From positions 1-34,122 of the forward strand of contig LUJR01000006.1 in NCBI GenBank assembly GCA_001689515.1: a DNA stretch of 34,122 bases, in the 5' to 3' direction. Each line of letters begins with the position of its first letter. The first letter of the stretch is position 1. Positions 8,479-17,680 of this stretch are shown here, piece after piece. The position numbers and the translations under genes are program-made. The notes under the pieces were generated by a model, which was not told the origin of the DNA, did no database searches, and worked only from the letters and a program-made list of their open reading frames with translations. Origin of the DNA: Bacteroidales bacterium M7 (lineage in GTDB: Bacteria > Bacteroidota > Bacteroidia > Bacteroidales > Muribaculaceae).

Positions 8479-8494
8479 ATCTACCTCAGATACT

Positions 8495-10054
8495 ATGGAA
8501 AAAGTATTGAAGTTATTAGTAGTAGTGTTATTCTTCACTACATCCAGTCTAACCCAAGCCCAATCATTAGCATCGCTGCTGGGTGGGAAAGCGGAATCCA
8601 AGCAGAGAGACAGGAACAAAGAACAAACCACTCCGCTGGTCAACCATCACAAGCCACTGCTTCTCGCATATGCTCCACCTTACAACCCTGACAAACTATC
8701 GGTTATCAATACTTATGGATTCATATACATGAAAGACCTCGATAGTGACGCACCATCTGTAAACGAAGCATTATCTGAATATGATTACATCGTATCTATC
8801 AATGGTATACCGGCAGGTAATTTCAATACGGGACAAGAAGCTGTAGAAGAAACCATCAATCCATCAACCAGCGATGGAAGGGTGAATATTGTATATCACT
8901 CCATACGTGCCGACAAAGATTTCAACTTCAGTTTTACGCCTGCGAATCTCACCACATATGGGCTAGACGAAGCCAACTTATATAAGTCAGGCATAACATT
9001 GTTCTCTCAACAAAGACTGGACTACAATTCAAGTGAACATGGCACGCATATTCTTTATGACAAGTCAATCCAGGATTATGGGAAGTATCGGCGCATCGCT
9101 TTTATACCTACATCCGATGACCCAATGATTGAAAAAGAATATGCCGAGATGGCATTGGATAATCTTCAAGCCAATGGATTCCCGTTAATATATGACGAAG
9201 AAAATCCCGACTTAATTCTAACAATAGCATTCAATGAAGACCAACAGGTGACATCTACCTATGTTCCACAGACCACCACTTATATTGACCAAGGGTCAAG
9301 AACATACATCCATGGCCGTAAAAACCATATTTATGTAAATTCCTTCAAAAAAGCACCACGGAGAGTGAGAGAGGGAGGTTATACTCATCGTGATGTGGAA
9401 AACTCGCATTTTTTAGAGGTGAGTGTACTGGATGCACATCGCATGCAGGACTCATCCCAGACAACTCCACCGATTATATGGCAATTCAGATATAAAAAGA
9501 CACTCAACAAACCATTTCCTCTCAGAGCTGCTGTGCCGAAACTGATGGCTGCCTGTCGGGCATTCCCTGGGGATAACATATTCGTTGATCCAACATTTCT
9601 CTATAGCGGCATTTGCTGGGAGAATGGCAACAAGTCAATTGTTTCTTACGTATATGAAGAGAGTCCTGCTTCAAGATTAGGCCTACAACCAGGTGATGAA
9701 ATTCTCAAAATTGATGGGCAAACAGCCATCCAAAACTATATACATGCCTGGAAAAACGGAAGAAACAACAGGAGCCTAAAGACAGACCATGTTTTGAATT
9801 TTAAAAAGCAATCATGGTACAATATGGTAAAACGCAGTATGGTACCCATGTCGCAGTACAACAGTTATAACATTCCAAGTCCAACCCAATTCTTTGACTA
9901 CACAACTACATCCTTTACTCCTGACATTTTTAACAAAAGCACCAGTCATGTCATTGAAATCAAGCGCAATGGCAAGAAGATGCAGTTAGAAGGCTCATTA
10001 TATGGTCCGGCATTCTTCTTAGACATATCCCATTACCTGCCAACTCCCAGATAA
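8495..10054 (+). CDS. Secreted protein with two PDZ-like domains around a DUF4136-like domain
   Basis: I chose the ATG at 8495 because it begins a good signal peptide (MEKVLKLLVVVLFFTTSS...AQ, about 23 residues). The longer frame from 8390 would run through the structured RNA. The mature protein of about 500 residues has three regions. A PDZ-like domain near residues 60-155 carries YIVSINGIPAGNF. A central domain near 185-365 resembles DUF4136, with a pattern like NLQANGFPLIYDEENPDLIL and a later VLDAHR...IIWQFRYKK. A clearer PDZ domain near 385-460 reads ESPASRLGLQPGDEILKIDG. PDZ domains bind C-terminal peptides and usually accompany a protease domain. None is seen here. The gene is richer in A+T than its neighbours and sits right behind structured RNA copy A. 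Function unknown. Confidence 0.7.
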   Translation: MEKVLKLLVVVLFFTTSSLTQAQSLASLLGGKAESKQRDRNKEQTTPLVNHHKPLLLAYAPPYNPDKLSVINTYGFIYMKDLDSDAPSVNEALSEYDYIVSINGIPAGNFNTGQEAVEETINPSTSDGRVNIVYHSIRADKDFNFSFTPANLTTYGLDEANLYKSGITLFSQQRLDYNSSEHGTHILYDKSIQDYGKYRRIAFIPTSDDPMIEKEYAEMALDNLQANGFPLIYDEENPDLILTIAFNEDQQVTSTYVPQTTTYIDQGSRTYIHGRKNHIYVNSFKKAPRRVREGGYTHRDVENSHFLEVSVLDAHRMQDSSQTTPPIIWQFRYKKTLNKPFPLRAAVPKLMAACRAFPGDNIFVDPTFLYSGICWENGNKSIVSYVYEESPASRLGLQPGDEILKIDGQTAIQNYIHAWKNGRNNRSLKTDHVLNFKKQSWYNMVKRSMVPMSQYNSYNIPSPTQFFDYTTTSFTPDIFNKSTSHVIEIKRNGKKMQLEGSLYGPAFFLDISHYLPTPR

Positions 10055-10058
10055 TCAT

Positions 10059-10104
10059 TACATGCTACGGGGCAACCTGATATCAGGTAGCCCCGTAGCA
10101 TGTA
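10059..10104. repeat. 46-bp near-perfect palindrome
   Basis: TACATGCTACGGGGC (10059-10073) pairs with GCCCCGTAGCATGTA (10090-10104). Inside lies a second perfect palindrome, ACCTGATATCAGGT, separated by a single A-A mismatch. It begins five bases after the PDZ protein's stop and would form a very stable mRNA 3' hairpin. It has no strong T run. Confidence 0.85.
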
Positions 10105-10171
10105 CATCATCTATTATAACTTTTTGAATCTACACTGAAAAGGCTCTGAATTACATAAAGAAACTGTGACT

Positions 10172-10399
10172 ATGGACAATAACTTTGAATTTCTTGTAGA
10201 ATACATCACTGCAAAAGTCGTAGAATGGCTTATCAGGGATCAAAACATCAGTCTTGAAGAAGCATTGCTGTTATTTCATAATTCCGAGACATTTGAGAAA
10301 CTATGTGCTCCAAAGACCGACATGTATATAGAAAGTCCAGCTTATATTTACGAAATACTGAAGAAAGAATTGCGTTACGGGACTCTCCGTAAAATCTGA
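10172..10399 (+). CDS. Small helical protein of unknown function
   Basis: This 75-residue soluble protein starts at the ATG at 10172; a GTG at 10166 is also in frame. It is acidic and predicted helical (EYITAKVVEWLIRDQNISLEEALLLFHNSETFEKL, with the motif split across two helices), ending in a basic LRKI tail. The pattern of an N-terminal helix, a short 'SLEEAL' helix and a C-terminal YIYEILKKEL helix is vaguely like the small DUF3791 family, often found with accessory genes, but I cannot confirm this. It has no signal peptide. It lies downstream of the PDZ protein with a palindrome between. Confidence 0.55.
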   Translation: MDNNFEFLVEYITAKVVEWLIRDQNISLEEALLLFHNSETFEKLCAPKTDMYIESPAYIYEILKKELRYGTLRKI

Positions 10400-10403
10400 G
10401 ATT

Positions 10404-10436
10404 CCGCCATTGTCAATCAATCTGTTTTTATGGCGG
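10404..10436. terminator. Hairpin between convergent genes
   Basis: CCGCCAT (10404-10410) pairs with ATGGCGG (10430-10436) across a 19-base loop. It lies between the end of the small helical protein gene and the end of the minus-strand bPH gene, overlapping the last codons of the latter. It may act as a weak two-way terminator. Confidence 0.3.
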
Positions 10437-10839
10437 GGTTTTGGCGGAGGAGGTGGGTAATGAAGCTGGAGCGGTGGATTGGGGAGATGTGGAGCAGAGT
10501 ACGGCTTCTGAGGGACGAGGAGTCGGTGAAGGTGATGGTCAGGCGGTGGTTTGACATGCCGGATGTGCCTATGTAACCTGTGGTTTTGCGCACTTCCGTT
10601 ATGGCGGAGATAGGGAAACGCTTAGGGATGCATTGGCGATATACCACCAACTCGTCACCGTCGATGACGTACCAACATCCGAACATTAAGACAATATCCA
10701 ATACCATGATGCCGCCGCATACTGATATCGCATAACGCCATGACATCTCTTTAGCCAAAAGAAACATCATGCCAAAGGTCATCATAAGGATTACCCATAC
10801 CCACATGCCTATCTTGGAGCGATACACTTTCTTTGCCAT
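10417..10839 (-). CDS. Membrane protein with bacterial PH-like domain (bPH_4/YyaB type)
   Basis: This 140-residue protein has two membrane helices (about residues 11-29 and 35-56) followed by a cytoplasmic beta-rich domain that begins YVIDGDELVVYRQ and continues with FPISAITEVRKTTGYIGTS. This is the layout of the bPH_4 (formerly DUF1200) family, small membrane-bound PH folds whose role is unknown. Its start lies three bases after the sanA-like stop, so the two genes form an operon. The function is not known. Confidence 0.65.
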   Translation of the reverse strand: MAKKVYRSKIGMWVWVILMMTFGMMFLLAKEMSWRYAISVCGGIMVLDIVLMFGCWYVIDGDELVVYRQCIPKRFPISAITEVRKTTGYIGTSGMSNHRLTITFTDSSSLRSRTLLHISPIHRSSFITHLLRQNPAIKTD

Positions 10840-10842
10840 GGC

Positions 10843-11514
10843 CTATATTGTCGGGATTTCTATTTTTTCACCGAGGAAGTGAGGCTGATTGCCAGTCCAT
10901 ATGTCAAGCATCATCTTGTCACGGGCAAGCCATTCCCTCAACGCCAGTCTCGTCCTCACCCAACGCCCGGCTCTCAACGGAGCTGACAGAGCCACTGCCT
11001 CTATCCCATTGGCTTCAGCGAGATATAAGGCTCGGGCGTTATGATCTGCCTGTGAAATGATGGTGAGACTGTCGCAACCAAACACCTCCTTAGCTCTGAC
11101 CACTGAATCAAGAGTACGGAAACCTGCGTAATCAAGCACTATACGCTCTGTCGGCACACCGTGAGCCATCAGCGAGTCACGCATCGCCGTAGGCTCGTCA
11201 TAACCTCTGGTGTGATTATCTCCACTGGCAATTATATAGTCGATTTTCCCAGCATGAAAGAGCTTAACAGCCGTATTTATGCGATTGATAAAATACGAGT
11301 TGGGACGACCAAGACGATTCATCGGATTTGTCCCCAAAAGCAGCCCCACCCGATTATAAGGAATGGAATCCACATCGGTATAAATCCGTCCTTCAGCAGC
11401 CCTCTCGACCCAGACATTAGCATACACAGTAAACGCCCCGACCACAAGCAACAAGCCACCAAGCCCAAGTGCAATCCGCGAAATAAGTCTCCTTGTCCGT
11501 ATTATAGTAATCAT
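10843..11514 (-). CDS. sanA: SanA/YdcF-like DUF218 membrane protein
   Basis: This 223-residue protein has one N-terminal membrane helix (about residues 10-33) and a DUF218 domain facing the periplasm. The family pattern is visible: VGLLLGTN near 55, RINTAVKLFHAGKIDYIIASGDN near 80-100, ERIVLDYAGFRTLDSVVRAKEVFG and the SQADHNARALYLAEANGIEA block. SanA homologues affect envelope permeability, including vancomycin exclusion at high temperature in E. coli. The biochemical activity is not established. The length agrees with SanA (about 240). It is the first gene of a two-gene unit with the bPH protein. Confidence 0.85.
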   Translation of the reverse strand: MITIIRTRRLISRIALGLGGLLLVVGAFTVYANVWVERAAEGRIYTDVDSIPYNRVGLLLGTNPMNRLGRPNSYFINRINTAVKLFHAGKIDYIIASGDNHTRGYDEPTAMRDSLMAHGVPTERIVLDYAGFRTLDSVVRAKEVFGCDSLTIISQADHNARALYLAEANGIEAVALSAPLRAGRWVRTRLALREWLARDKMMLDIWTGNQPHFLGEKIEIPTI

Positions 11515-11596
11515 GTCAGATTACAAAATTAGCCATCATTATCCAACCCTGCAAATAAAAGCAATGTGAGAGGGTACAATTTTTCGCATCGAAATA

Positions 11597-11645
11597 TGAG
11601 ATAAAAATATCTGACGCAAGGAAATCGCTTCCTTGCGTCAGATAT
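11597..11645 (-). terminator. Strong terminator of the RND efflux operon
   Basis: A perfect 17-bp inverted repeat (11607-11623 with 11629-11645, five-base loop) stands 28 bases past the pump stop codon. On the minus strand the stem runs into TTTTTATCTC. This is a classic rho-independent terminator. Confidence 0.9.
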
Positions 11646-11673
11646 TACAGTCTTATTTGCTCCGTGATACGAG

Positions 11674-14600
11674 TCAGACGGCGGTGGTGCCGTCGTCGGC
11701 GGGGTTGGTGGGGGGCTTGGGGGGATCGTCGGAGGGGAAGAGGCGCGAGAGGTGTTTTTCGCGGAAACGCTCGAGGAGTTCCCAGAAGTTGGGGACGAAG
11801 AGGGTGCCGACGATGGCATTGACTGCCATACCGAAGACTACGGCGGTACCTAAGGACAAGCGGCTGGCAGCACCTGCACCTGTAGCAAAGAGCATGGGCA
11901 TGACACCAAATACGAAAGCCAGTGCGGTCATCATGATCGGGCGGAAGCGGACACGACCTGCGTCCATGGCGGCTTTGCGTATGTCAAGTCCAGCCTTGCG
12001 ATAGTCAATGGCATACTCCACGATAAGGATGGCGTTTTTAGCAGAAAGTCCCAAAAGCAATATGATACCGATCTGAGTGTAGATAGATATGCTCTGCGAC
12101 ATGAAGATACACCCGAGCACTGTGCCGAGGATGGCGGTAGGCATAGATATCACCACTGCCACGGGGTCAGTCCAACTCTCATATTGGGCAGCAAGCACAA
12201 GTATGGTGATAATTACCGCAAACAGCAACACCATCGTGATGGTAGTGCCTGATTGCGTCTCCTGATATGCCTCACCTGTCCATGCATAGGAGTAATCGTT
12301 GCCGAGCTGTTCCTTGACAAGCTGCTCCATCAGGTCTATCCCCTCCTTCGAACTTACGCCATGGGCAGGGATAGCCGTCACGGATGCAGTAGTGTACATG
12401 TTGTATCGGTCAACTGACGGAGCGCCCATCGACGGTTCTATGGATGTGAACGAGGAGAACGGCACCATCTCGCCATTGCCATTACGGACGCTTAGTTTTA
12501 GCACGTCATTGATGTTTCCCGTTGCTGACGGCTGTCCGGCGATATTGACCTGATAGACGCGTCCGAATTCCACAAAATCATTGACGTAACTGCCGCCCAT
12601 AAATGCCGACAGAGCCGAGAATACCTGCGAGAGCGACAACCCTTGCATCTCTACCTTGTCACGATTGATATTGAGAGTGTATTGCGGCACTCCTCCCTGA
12701 TAGAAGGAGTTGAGCTGCTCTATGCGAGGGTCATCGTGGACTGCAAGAGTCAGCTTGTCAATGGCATTTTTCAACGCCTCGGTGCCACGGTTTTGTATGT
12801 CAAGGAGCTGCATCTGCAAGCCTGAGGTCAGACCCAGACCTGGAATAGCCGGAGGATTGACGGCAAACACCACCGGTTCCTGAAGCGTAGCCGTGATTTC
12901 CGACACCTTCTTGATGATGCCGTCGACACTCAACGCCTTGCCCTTGCGGTCTTTCCATGGTTCAAGCACCACGAATATCGACCCGGAATTGCTGCCGTTG
13001 CCGCCGCCCATCATCGACATGCCCGAAATAGCCATGACATCTTTGACGCCGTCAAGTTTCTGCATCTCCGAGGAAATCTGATCCATGACCTTCTCCGTGC
13101 GGTCGAGCGATGCTCCGGTAGGCAGTTGCACCGAGGTCAGAAAATAACCCATGTCCTCGCTCGGCACATAGCTTGTCGGCCACTTGAGGAAACCCCAGAA
13201 AGCGAGGAAACAAAGCACCAGATAAAGTCCTATTGCCATCGCCGGTTTGCGCAACAGGCTGCCTACTATATTGGTATATCCCTGCCATACCTTGCCATAA
13301 CCCTTGTTAAACCAACGGTATACGCAGAAGGTAGCCGGTTTACGCGGCTTAAGGAACAAGGCACACATCGCTGGCGTAAACGTCAGAGCATTGAAGCCAG
13401 AGAAAGCCGTGGAGACGGCGATAGTCAAAGCAAACTGTTTGTAGAGCTGCCCAGTAATACCTGAAATAAACGCCGTAGGGATAAACACAGACAGCAACAC
13501 AAGTACCTCGCCGACTATAGGACCGGTAAGCTCGTTCATCGCCTTCTCAGTAGCCTGCTTGACCGACAGCTTCCCCTCATCGACTATACGGGCACAGTCC
13601 TCCACCACCACTATGGCATCATCTACCACTATGGCAATGGCAAGCACAAGCCCGAAAAGCGTAAGCGTGTTGAGCGTGAATCCCATCAGCTTCATCACCG
13701 CAAATGTGGCAATCAACGATACAGGGATGGTCAGCATCGGTATGATGACCGTGCGCCAGTTTTGCAGGAAGATGAGTATGACGAGCATGACAATCAGTGT
13801 AGTCTCGACAAATGTCACCACCAATTCATCTATTGACTCGGTCACAAAATCGGTAGTGTTTAGAATCACCCTATAATGTACGCCTGGAGGAAAATACTGA
13901 GCCAGCTGGTCCAGACGGTCCAGACAGTCATTTGCCACCTTCAAGGCGTTAGCCCCAGGAAGCTGAGCCACACCGAGCAGACCAGCCTGACGAGAGTTGA
14001 CAGTAGAGGTGGTGCTGTAGCTCTGGCTACCGAGATCCACAGTAGCGATGTCACTTAGACGCAGCAGCCCTCCGTCAGGACTGTTACGGATGATGATGTT
14101 GCCGAACTCCTCCGGAGTCACCAAGCGTCCGCGACTCGTCAGCGTGTACTGGAAAGCCGCATCGCCGTGGATAGGAGGCGCACCGACAGCACCGGCTGAT
14201 ACCTCAAGGTTCTGCGCTTCAATTGCCTGACGCACCTCATCGGCGGTCACCTCGCGGATACGCATCTTATCAGGGTCAAGCCATATGCGCATACTGTAAT
14301 CACCTGCGCCGAATGCGCTGACCTCACCCACGCCGTCGACTCGCGCAAGCTCGTCAACTATGTTAAGCTGGGCATAATTAGTCAGATACAGACCATCGTA
14401 ATTATGTATGGAATCGCCCTCTATGGCGATGAAAAGTATCTGGTCAGAGGAGCGAGACATGACGTCCACACCTTGCTGCTGCACTGCGGCAGGGAGCTGC
14501 GGTTCGGCAAGCGACACACGGTTTTGCACCTTGACAGTTGCCATGTCAATGTCAGTGCCTACCTCAAATGTTATGGTCAGCTGATATGAGCCGTCACTTG

Positions 14601-14850
14601 ACGATGTGGAACTCATATACATCATATTTTCCACACCGTTGACCTGCTCCTCGATCGGCACACCTACGGTCTCAGCCACAGTCTTGGCATCTGCGCCAGG
14701 ATAGGTGGCACTGACCATGATGGTCGGAGGTGTGATATCTGGAAACTGCGCCACCGGCAGCGACTTGACAGTCAGCAGTCCCACCAGCACCATCAGTATG
14801 GCTATGACCGTAGCGAAAATCGGCCGCTCGATAAAGAATTTTGAAAACAT
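11674..14850 (-). CDS. RND multidrug efflux pump, inner-membrane permease (AcrB/MexB family)
   Basis: This 1058-residue proton-driven pump is the usual length for HAE1 permeases. It starts with the family signature MFSKFFIERPIFATVIAI and GLLTVKSLPVAQFPDI. The proton-relay pair is present as Asp410-Asp411 in IVVDDAIVVVED. Two large periplasmic porter/docking loops separate two sets of six helices, and the C-terminal half carries GLSAKNAILIVEYA with the relay Lys and FRPIMMTALAFVFGVMPM. Substrates for this family include drugs, bile acids and detergents. Bile would be relevant in a gut organism (inference). The adaptor gene ends five bases upstream. Confidence 0.95.
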   Translation of the reverse strand: MFSKFFIERPIFATVIAILMVLVGLLTVKSLPVAQFPDITPPTIMVSATYPGADAKTVAETVGVPIEEQVNGVENMMYMSSTSSSDGSYQLTITFEVGTDIDMATVKVQNRVSLAEPQLPAAVQQQGVDVMSRSSDQILFIAIEGDSIHNYDGLYLTNYAQLNIVDELARVDGVGEVSAFGAGDYSMRIWLDPDKMRIREVTADEVRQAIEAQNLEVSAGAVGAPPIHGDAAFQYTLTSRGRLVTPEEFGNIIIRNSPDGGLLRLSDIATVDLGSQSYSTTSTVNSRQAGLLGVAQLPGANALKVANDCLDRLDQLAQYFPPGVHYRVILNTTDFVTESIDELVVTFVETTLIVMLVILIFLQNWRTVIIPMLTIPVSLIATFAVMKLMGFTLNTLTLFGLVLAIAIVVDDAIVVVEDCARIVDEGKLSVKQATEKAMNELTGPIVGEVLVLLSVFIPTAFISGITGQLYKQFALTIAVSTAFSGFNALTFTPAMCALFLKPRKPATFCVYRWFNKGYGKVWQGYTNIVGSLLRKPAMAIGLYLVLCFLAFWGFLKWPTSYVPSEDMGYFLTSVQLPTGASLDRTEKVMDQISSEMQKLDGVKDVMAISGMSMMGGGNGSNSGSIFVVLEPWKDRKGKALSVDGIIKKVSEITATLQEPVVFAVNPPAIPGLGLTSGLQMQLLDIQNRGTEALKNAIDKLTLAVHDDPRIEQLNSFYQGGVPQYTLNINRDKVEMQGLSLSQVFSALSAFMGGSYVNDFVEFGRVYQVNIAGQPSATGNINDVLKLSVRNGNGEMVPFSSFTSIEPSMGAPSVDRYNMYTTASVTAIPAHGVSSKEGIDLMEQLVKEQLGNDYSYAWTGEAYQETQSGTTITMVLLFAVIITILVLAAQYESWTDPVAVVISMPTAILGTVLGCIFMSQSISIYTQIGIILLLGLSAKNAILIVEYAIDYRKAGLDIRKAAMDAGRVRFRPIMMTALAFVFGVMPMLFATGAGAASRLSLGTAVVFGMAVNAIVGTLFVPNFWELLERFREKHLSRLFPSDDPPKPPTNPADDGTTAV

Positions 14851-14855
14851 CGCTT

Positions 14856-15983
14856 TTATTTCTGCTGGATAGGTTTGACTTCCATTCCATCACGCACCTT
14901 AAGGAGTGCCTGGGTCACGTATCTCGATTGAGGTGTGAGCCCGGAGGTAACTATCCTCATTGAGTCACGCACGAGTTCACCTGTCTTGATAGGCGTGTAC
15001 ACCACTTTATTGCTGTCATTGACCACATAGACATACTTGCCTGCCTGGTCTGTACTTATAGAAGCATCCTTGACGAGGATGGCATCAGGAACGATGGCGT
15101 ATGGCAGAGTGATATTGGCATACATACCGTCTTTAAGTTCTCCGTAGGAATTATCAAGTTCGGCTTTGAGGAGCAAGGTTCCTGTTGATTTGTCTATTTC
15201 AGGGGAAATATAAGAGAGTTTTGCTGTATAGCGGTGGGGCAATGTATCTTCAAATGTAACGGGGATACGGGCATAGTCAAGTTCATGACCGTCACCCTTA
15301 TGGTCCATCATGCGCATAAACTGAGTATCTTCGATGTTGAATACGGCGCCCATCTGGCTGTCATCGTATATCGTGGCGAGAGTTACAGGACTGCCAGCAC
15401 CGGCAAGATACGCGCCTGGATCAGGACCGGAAGCGGTTACATGTCCGTTGAACGGGGCTCTGACGGTGCAGTAACCGAGGTTGGTACGCGCACTCTGTAC
15501 GGCAGCCTCGGCATTGTGTATGGCAGCGAGCGAATTTTTCATCTCACTCTCCGCCTGTATCACGGATATACGAGCCACGGCATCGCTTTCAAGAGCCTTT
15601 TTCATCGCCTCATAATTGTTCTTGTTATACTCATATGTAGAACGCGCGGTGGCAAGCTGGGCTTCAGCCTGAGCCAACGCATCGCGATACTGGGTGTCCT
15701 CGATGGTGAAAAGCACCTGTCCTTTGTTGACAAACTGCCCCGAGGCGTAATCCTTGGTTCGTAGATAACCGTTTACCCTCGCAACCAACTGCACCACAGC
15801 CTGAGCCTGTAGATAACCCGGATATGACTTGGTCAACGTTACAGTGTCGACCTCCGGCATGGCGACAGCCACCGGTAACTCGGCATCTCCATCAGCCGAT
15901 GACTTCTTGTGGCATGATGACATCATCATCGCCACGGCTGTCATAAATATAAGTGAACAGCTATATGCCTGATAGATTTTCAT
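14856..15983 (-). CDS. RND efflux adaptor lipoprotein (AcrA/MexA family)
   Basis: This 375-residue periplasmic adaptor joins pump and outer-membrane duct. The signal peptide ends in the lipobox-like MMSSC (Cys near residue 24), so the mature protein is a lipoprotein. Its domains are in normal order: lipoyl half (YLQAQAVVQLVARVNGYLRT), alpha hairpin with coiled coil (AEAQLATARSTYEYNKNNYEAMKKAL), second lipoyl half (LGYCTVRAPFNGHVTA), beta barrel and membrane-proximal domain. The stop lies five bases before the pump start. Confidence 0.94.
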   Translation of the reverse strand: MKIYQAYSCSLIFMTAVAMMMSSCHKKSSADGDAELPVAVAMPEVDTVTLTKSYPGYLQAQAVVQLVARVNGYLRTKDYASGQFVNKGQVLFTIEDTQYRDALAQAEAQLATARSTYEYNKNNYEAMKKALESDAVARISVIQAESEMKNSLAAIHNAEAAVQSARTNLGYCTVRAPFNGHVTASGPDPGAYLAGAGSPVTLATIYDDSQMGAVFNIEDTQFMRMMDHKGDGHELDYARIPVTFEDTLPHRYTAKLSYISPEIDKSTGTLLLKAELDNSYGELKDGMYANITLPYAIVPDAILVKDASISTDQAGKYVYVVNDSNKVVYTPIKTGELVRDSMRIVTSGLTPQSRYVTQALLKVRDGMEVKPIQQK

Positions 15984-16015
15984 CGTTTTATATCTGTTTG
16001 GTGAATAATGCTTAT

Positions 16016-17440
16016 TTAGAAATTAATCTCCCAGCCACCGCCGAGAGCCTCATAGATGTTGACCAGATCTTTGAGAGCATTGCCCTGCGCCACTATGACA
16101 CTGTTGGTGTAAGTGAGATAATTGAGCTGGGCATCTACCACATTGGTAAATGACGACAGCCCCTTCTTATAAAGGTCAAGTGACAGGTCGAGTGAACGCT
16201 GGCTCTCTTCGACCACCATATTAAGTTCGCCTATCTGGGTGATGGTCTGTACATAATTGACCATAGCGTTATCAACTTCCTGAAGAGCGTTAAGCACCGT
16301 GAGATTATAGTTATCGATGCCGAGCTGCATGTTCTCGCGAGCCATCGCCACATTGTACTTTCTTTCCAGACCGTCAAAAATAGTCCATGACAGTGTGGGC
16401 GCGATGGAGTATGTAAACGAATCCTTGCTGAACATATCCCCTATCTTATGCGCGGAAGTACCTATCGAGCCGTTAAGGGTCAGAGTGGGTAGAAAATCCT
16501 TCTTCGCTATACCCAATTCGGCAGCATATGCAGCCAGCTCCTTTTCAGCCGAAACGATGTCAGGACGGCGGCGTAGCAGATCCATAGGTATGCCCGTAGC
16601 CACCATCTGGAGATATGAAGGAAGCGGACGTGGCTTGTAGAGCAGATCACGTGCATAGTCAGTAGTGACAGCAAGAAGCACCGCTATCGCATTGAGCGAA
16701 GTATTGATGCCGGCGGTCAATGCCGGAAGCGTCGCTTTGGTCGAATGATACACTGTGCGCGCCTGGCTGACATCGAGCATGGAAGCGAGTCCGCACTCAA
16801 AGCGTGCCTCGGTGATTTTCACCACTTTCTCCTGCGACAGCAGGTGCTCGTTGGCAACTGCTTCTTCAGCTTGAAGCACCCTGAGCTGGAAATAAGCATT
16901 GGCTATGTCGCCGCACAGGCTCACCATCGCTCCGGCATATTCAGCCCTTGAAGCCTCCCACGAGGCTTTCTTGGCTTTGACTCCGCTTGTGATCTTGCCA
17001 AACAGATCTATCTGCCAGCTCATGTCTATCCCGAGCGAAAAATAACTTTCATTTGTAGCCGGCATGACTGGCGATGATATCGCTCCTGAGTTGCGCGCCT
17101 TGGTCCATCCGGCATCAAGATTAAAAGAAGGGAAATATGCCGAACGAGCCTCAAGCATCGTGAGGCGCGCCATCTCCATGCGGCGCGCAGCCATTGCCAC
17201 ATTATAATTGTTATTGACACCCATGGCAATAAGCGAGTCAAGCAAGGGATCATTGAATTTCTTCCACCATCCGTCATCGGTGGGTATAGTCTGGTCAAAA
17301 TGCTCATTATAGACCCAGCGCGAAGGCAGAGTGTCGTTAAGATTTCTTATCACCCCTCTCCCCTCCCCGGCATATGATGCCAAAAACGGAGGCAGCAGAA
17401 GCATGACAGTCAGACATAGTCGGACAGCGTAACGATTCAT
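16016..17440 (-). CDS. RND efflux outer-membrane factor (OprM/TolC/NodT family)
   Basis: This gene encodes the outer-membrane duct of the tripartite pump. I chose the ATG at 17440 (474 residues) because it begins a signal peptide, MNRYAVRLCLTVMLLLPPFL, while the longer frame from 17473 puts 11 residues ahead of it. Cleavage after LASYA is likely. Unlike OprM there is no lipobox cysteine. The two tandem OEP repeats are visible, each with a long helix and a barrel strand (SWQIDLFGKITSGVKAKKAS, and later the matching SWTIFDGLERKYNVAMAREN). The RRRPDIVSAEKELAAY block is typical of NodT-type members. It comes first in the operon, 32 bases before the adaptor. I see no regulator gene next to it. Confidence 0.92.
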   Translation of the reverse strand: MNRYAVRLCLTVMLLLPPFLASYAGEGRGVIRNLNDTLPSRWVYNEHFDQTIPTDDGWWKKFNDPLLDSLIAMGVNNNYNVAMAARRMEMARLTMLEARSAYFPSFNLDAGWTKARNSGAISSPVMPATNESYFSLGIDMSWQIDLFGKITSGVKAKKASWEASRAEYAGAMVSLCGDIANAYFQLRVLQAEEAVANEHLLSQEKVVKITEARFECGLASMLDVSQARTVYHSTKATLPALTAGINTSLNAIAVLLAVTTDYARDLLYKPRPLPSYLQMVATGIPMDLLRRRPDIVSAEKELAAYAAELGIAKKDFLPTLTLNGSIGTSAHKIGDMFSKDSFTYSIAPTLSWTIFDGLERKYNVAMARENMQLGIDNYNLTVLNALQEVDNAMVNYVQTITQIGELNMVVEESQRSLDLSLDLYKKGLSSFTNVVDAQLNYLTYTNSVIVAQGNALKDLVNIYEALGGGWEINF

Positions 17441-17680
17441 TTGTGATATAAAAATATGCATATAAAGCAACATGCCTTACTGTTATGATAAATAAACCCA
17501 TTAAATTCAAAAAATGTTTTAATCATCCACGCCATAGGGATATTTTGCTCATTTTAACTTCATATAATAGCGCCGTCTGAACTACATGCAAGAGTGCTAT
17601 GTTTATCTTATGTATCATGAATACAAGGATTGCAGATAATATCATTTCAACCAACAAAAAATTTAAGTATATAAACACTT

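Noticed and set aside
8390..8494. N-terminal extension of the PDZ protein to an ATG at 8390
   Set aside because: It would translate the structured RNA, and the signal peptide begins exactly at the ATG at 8495.
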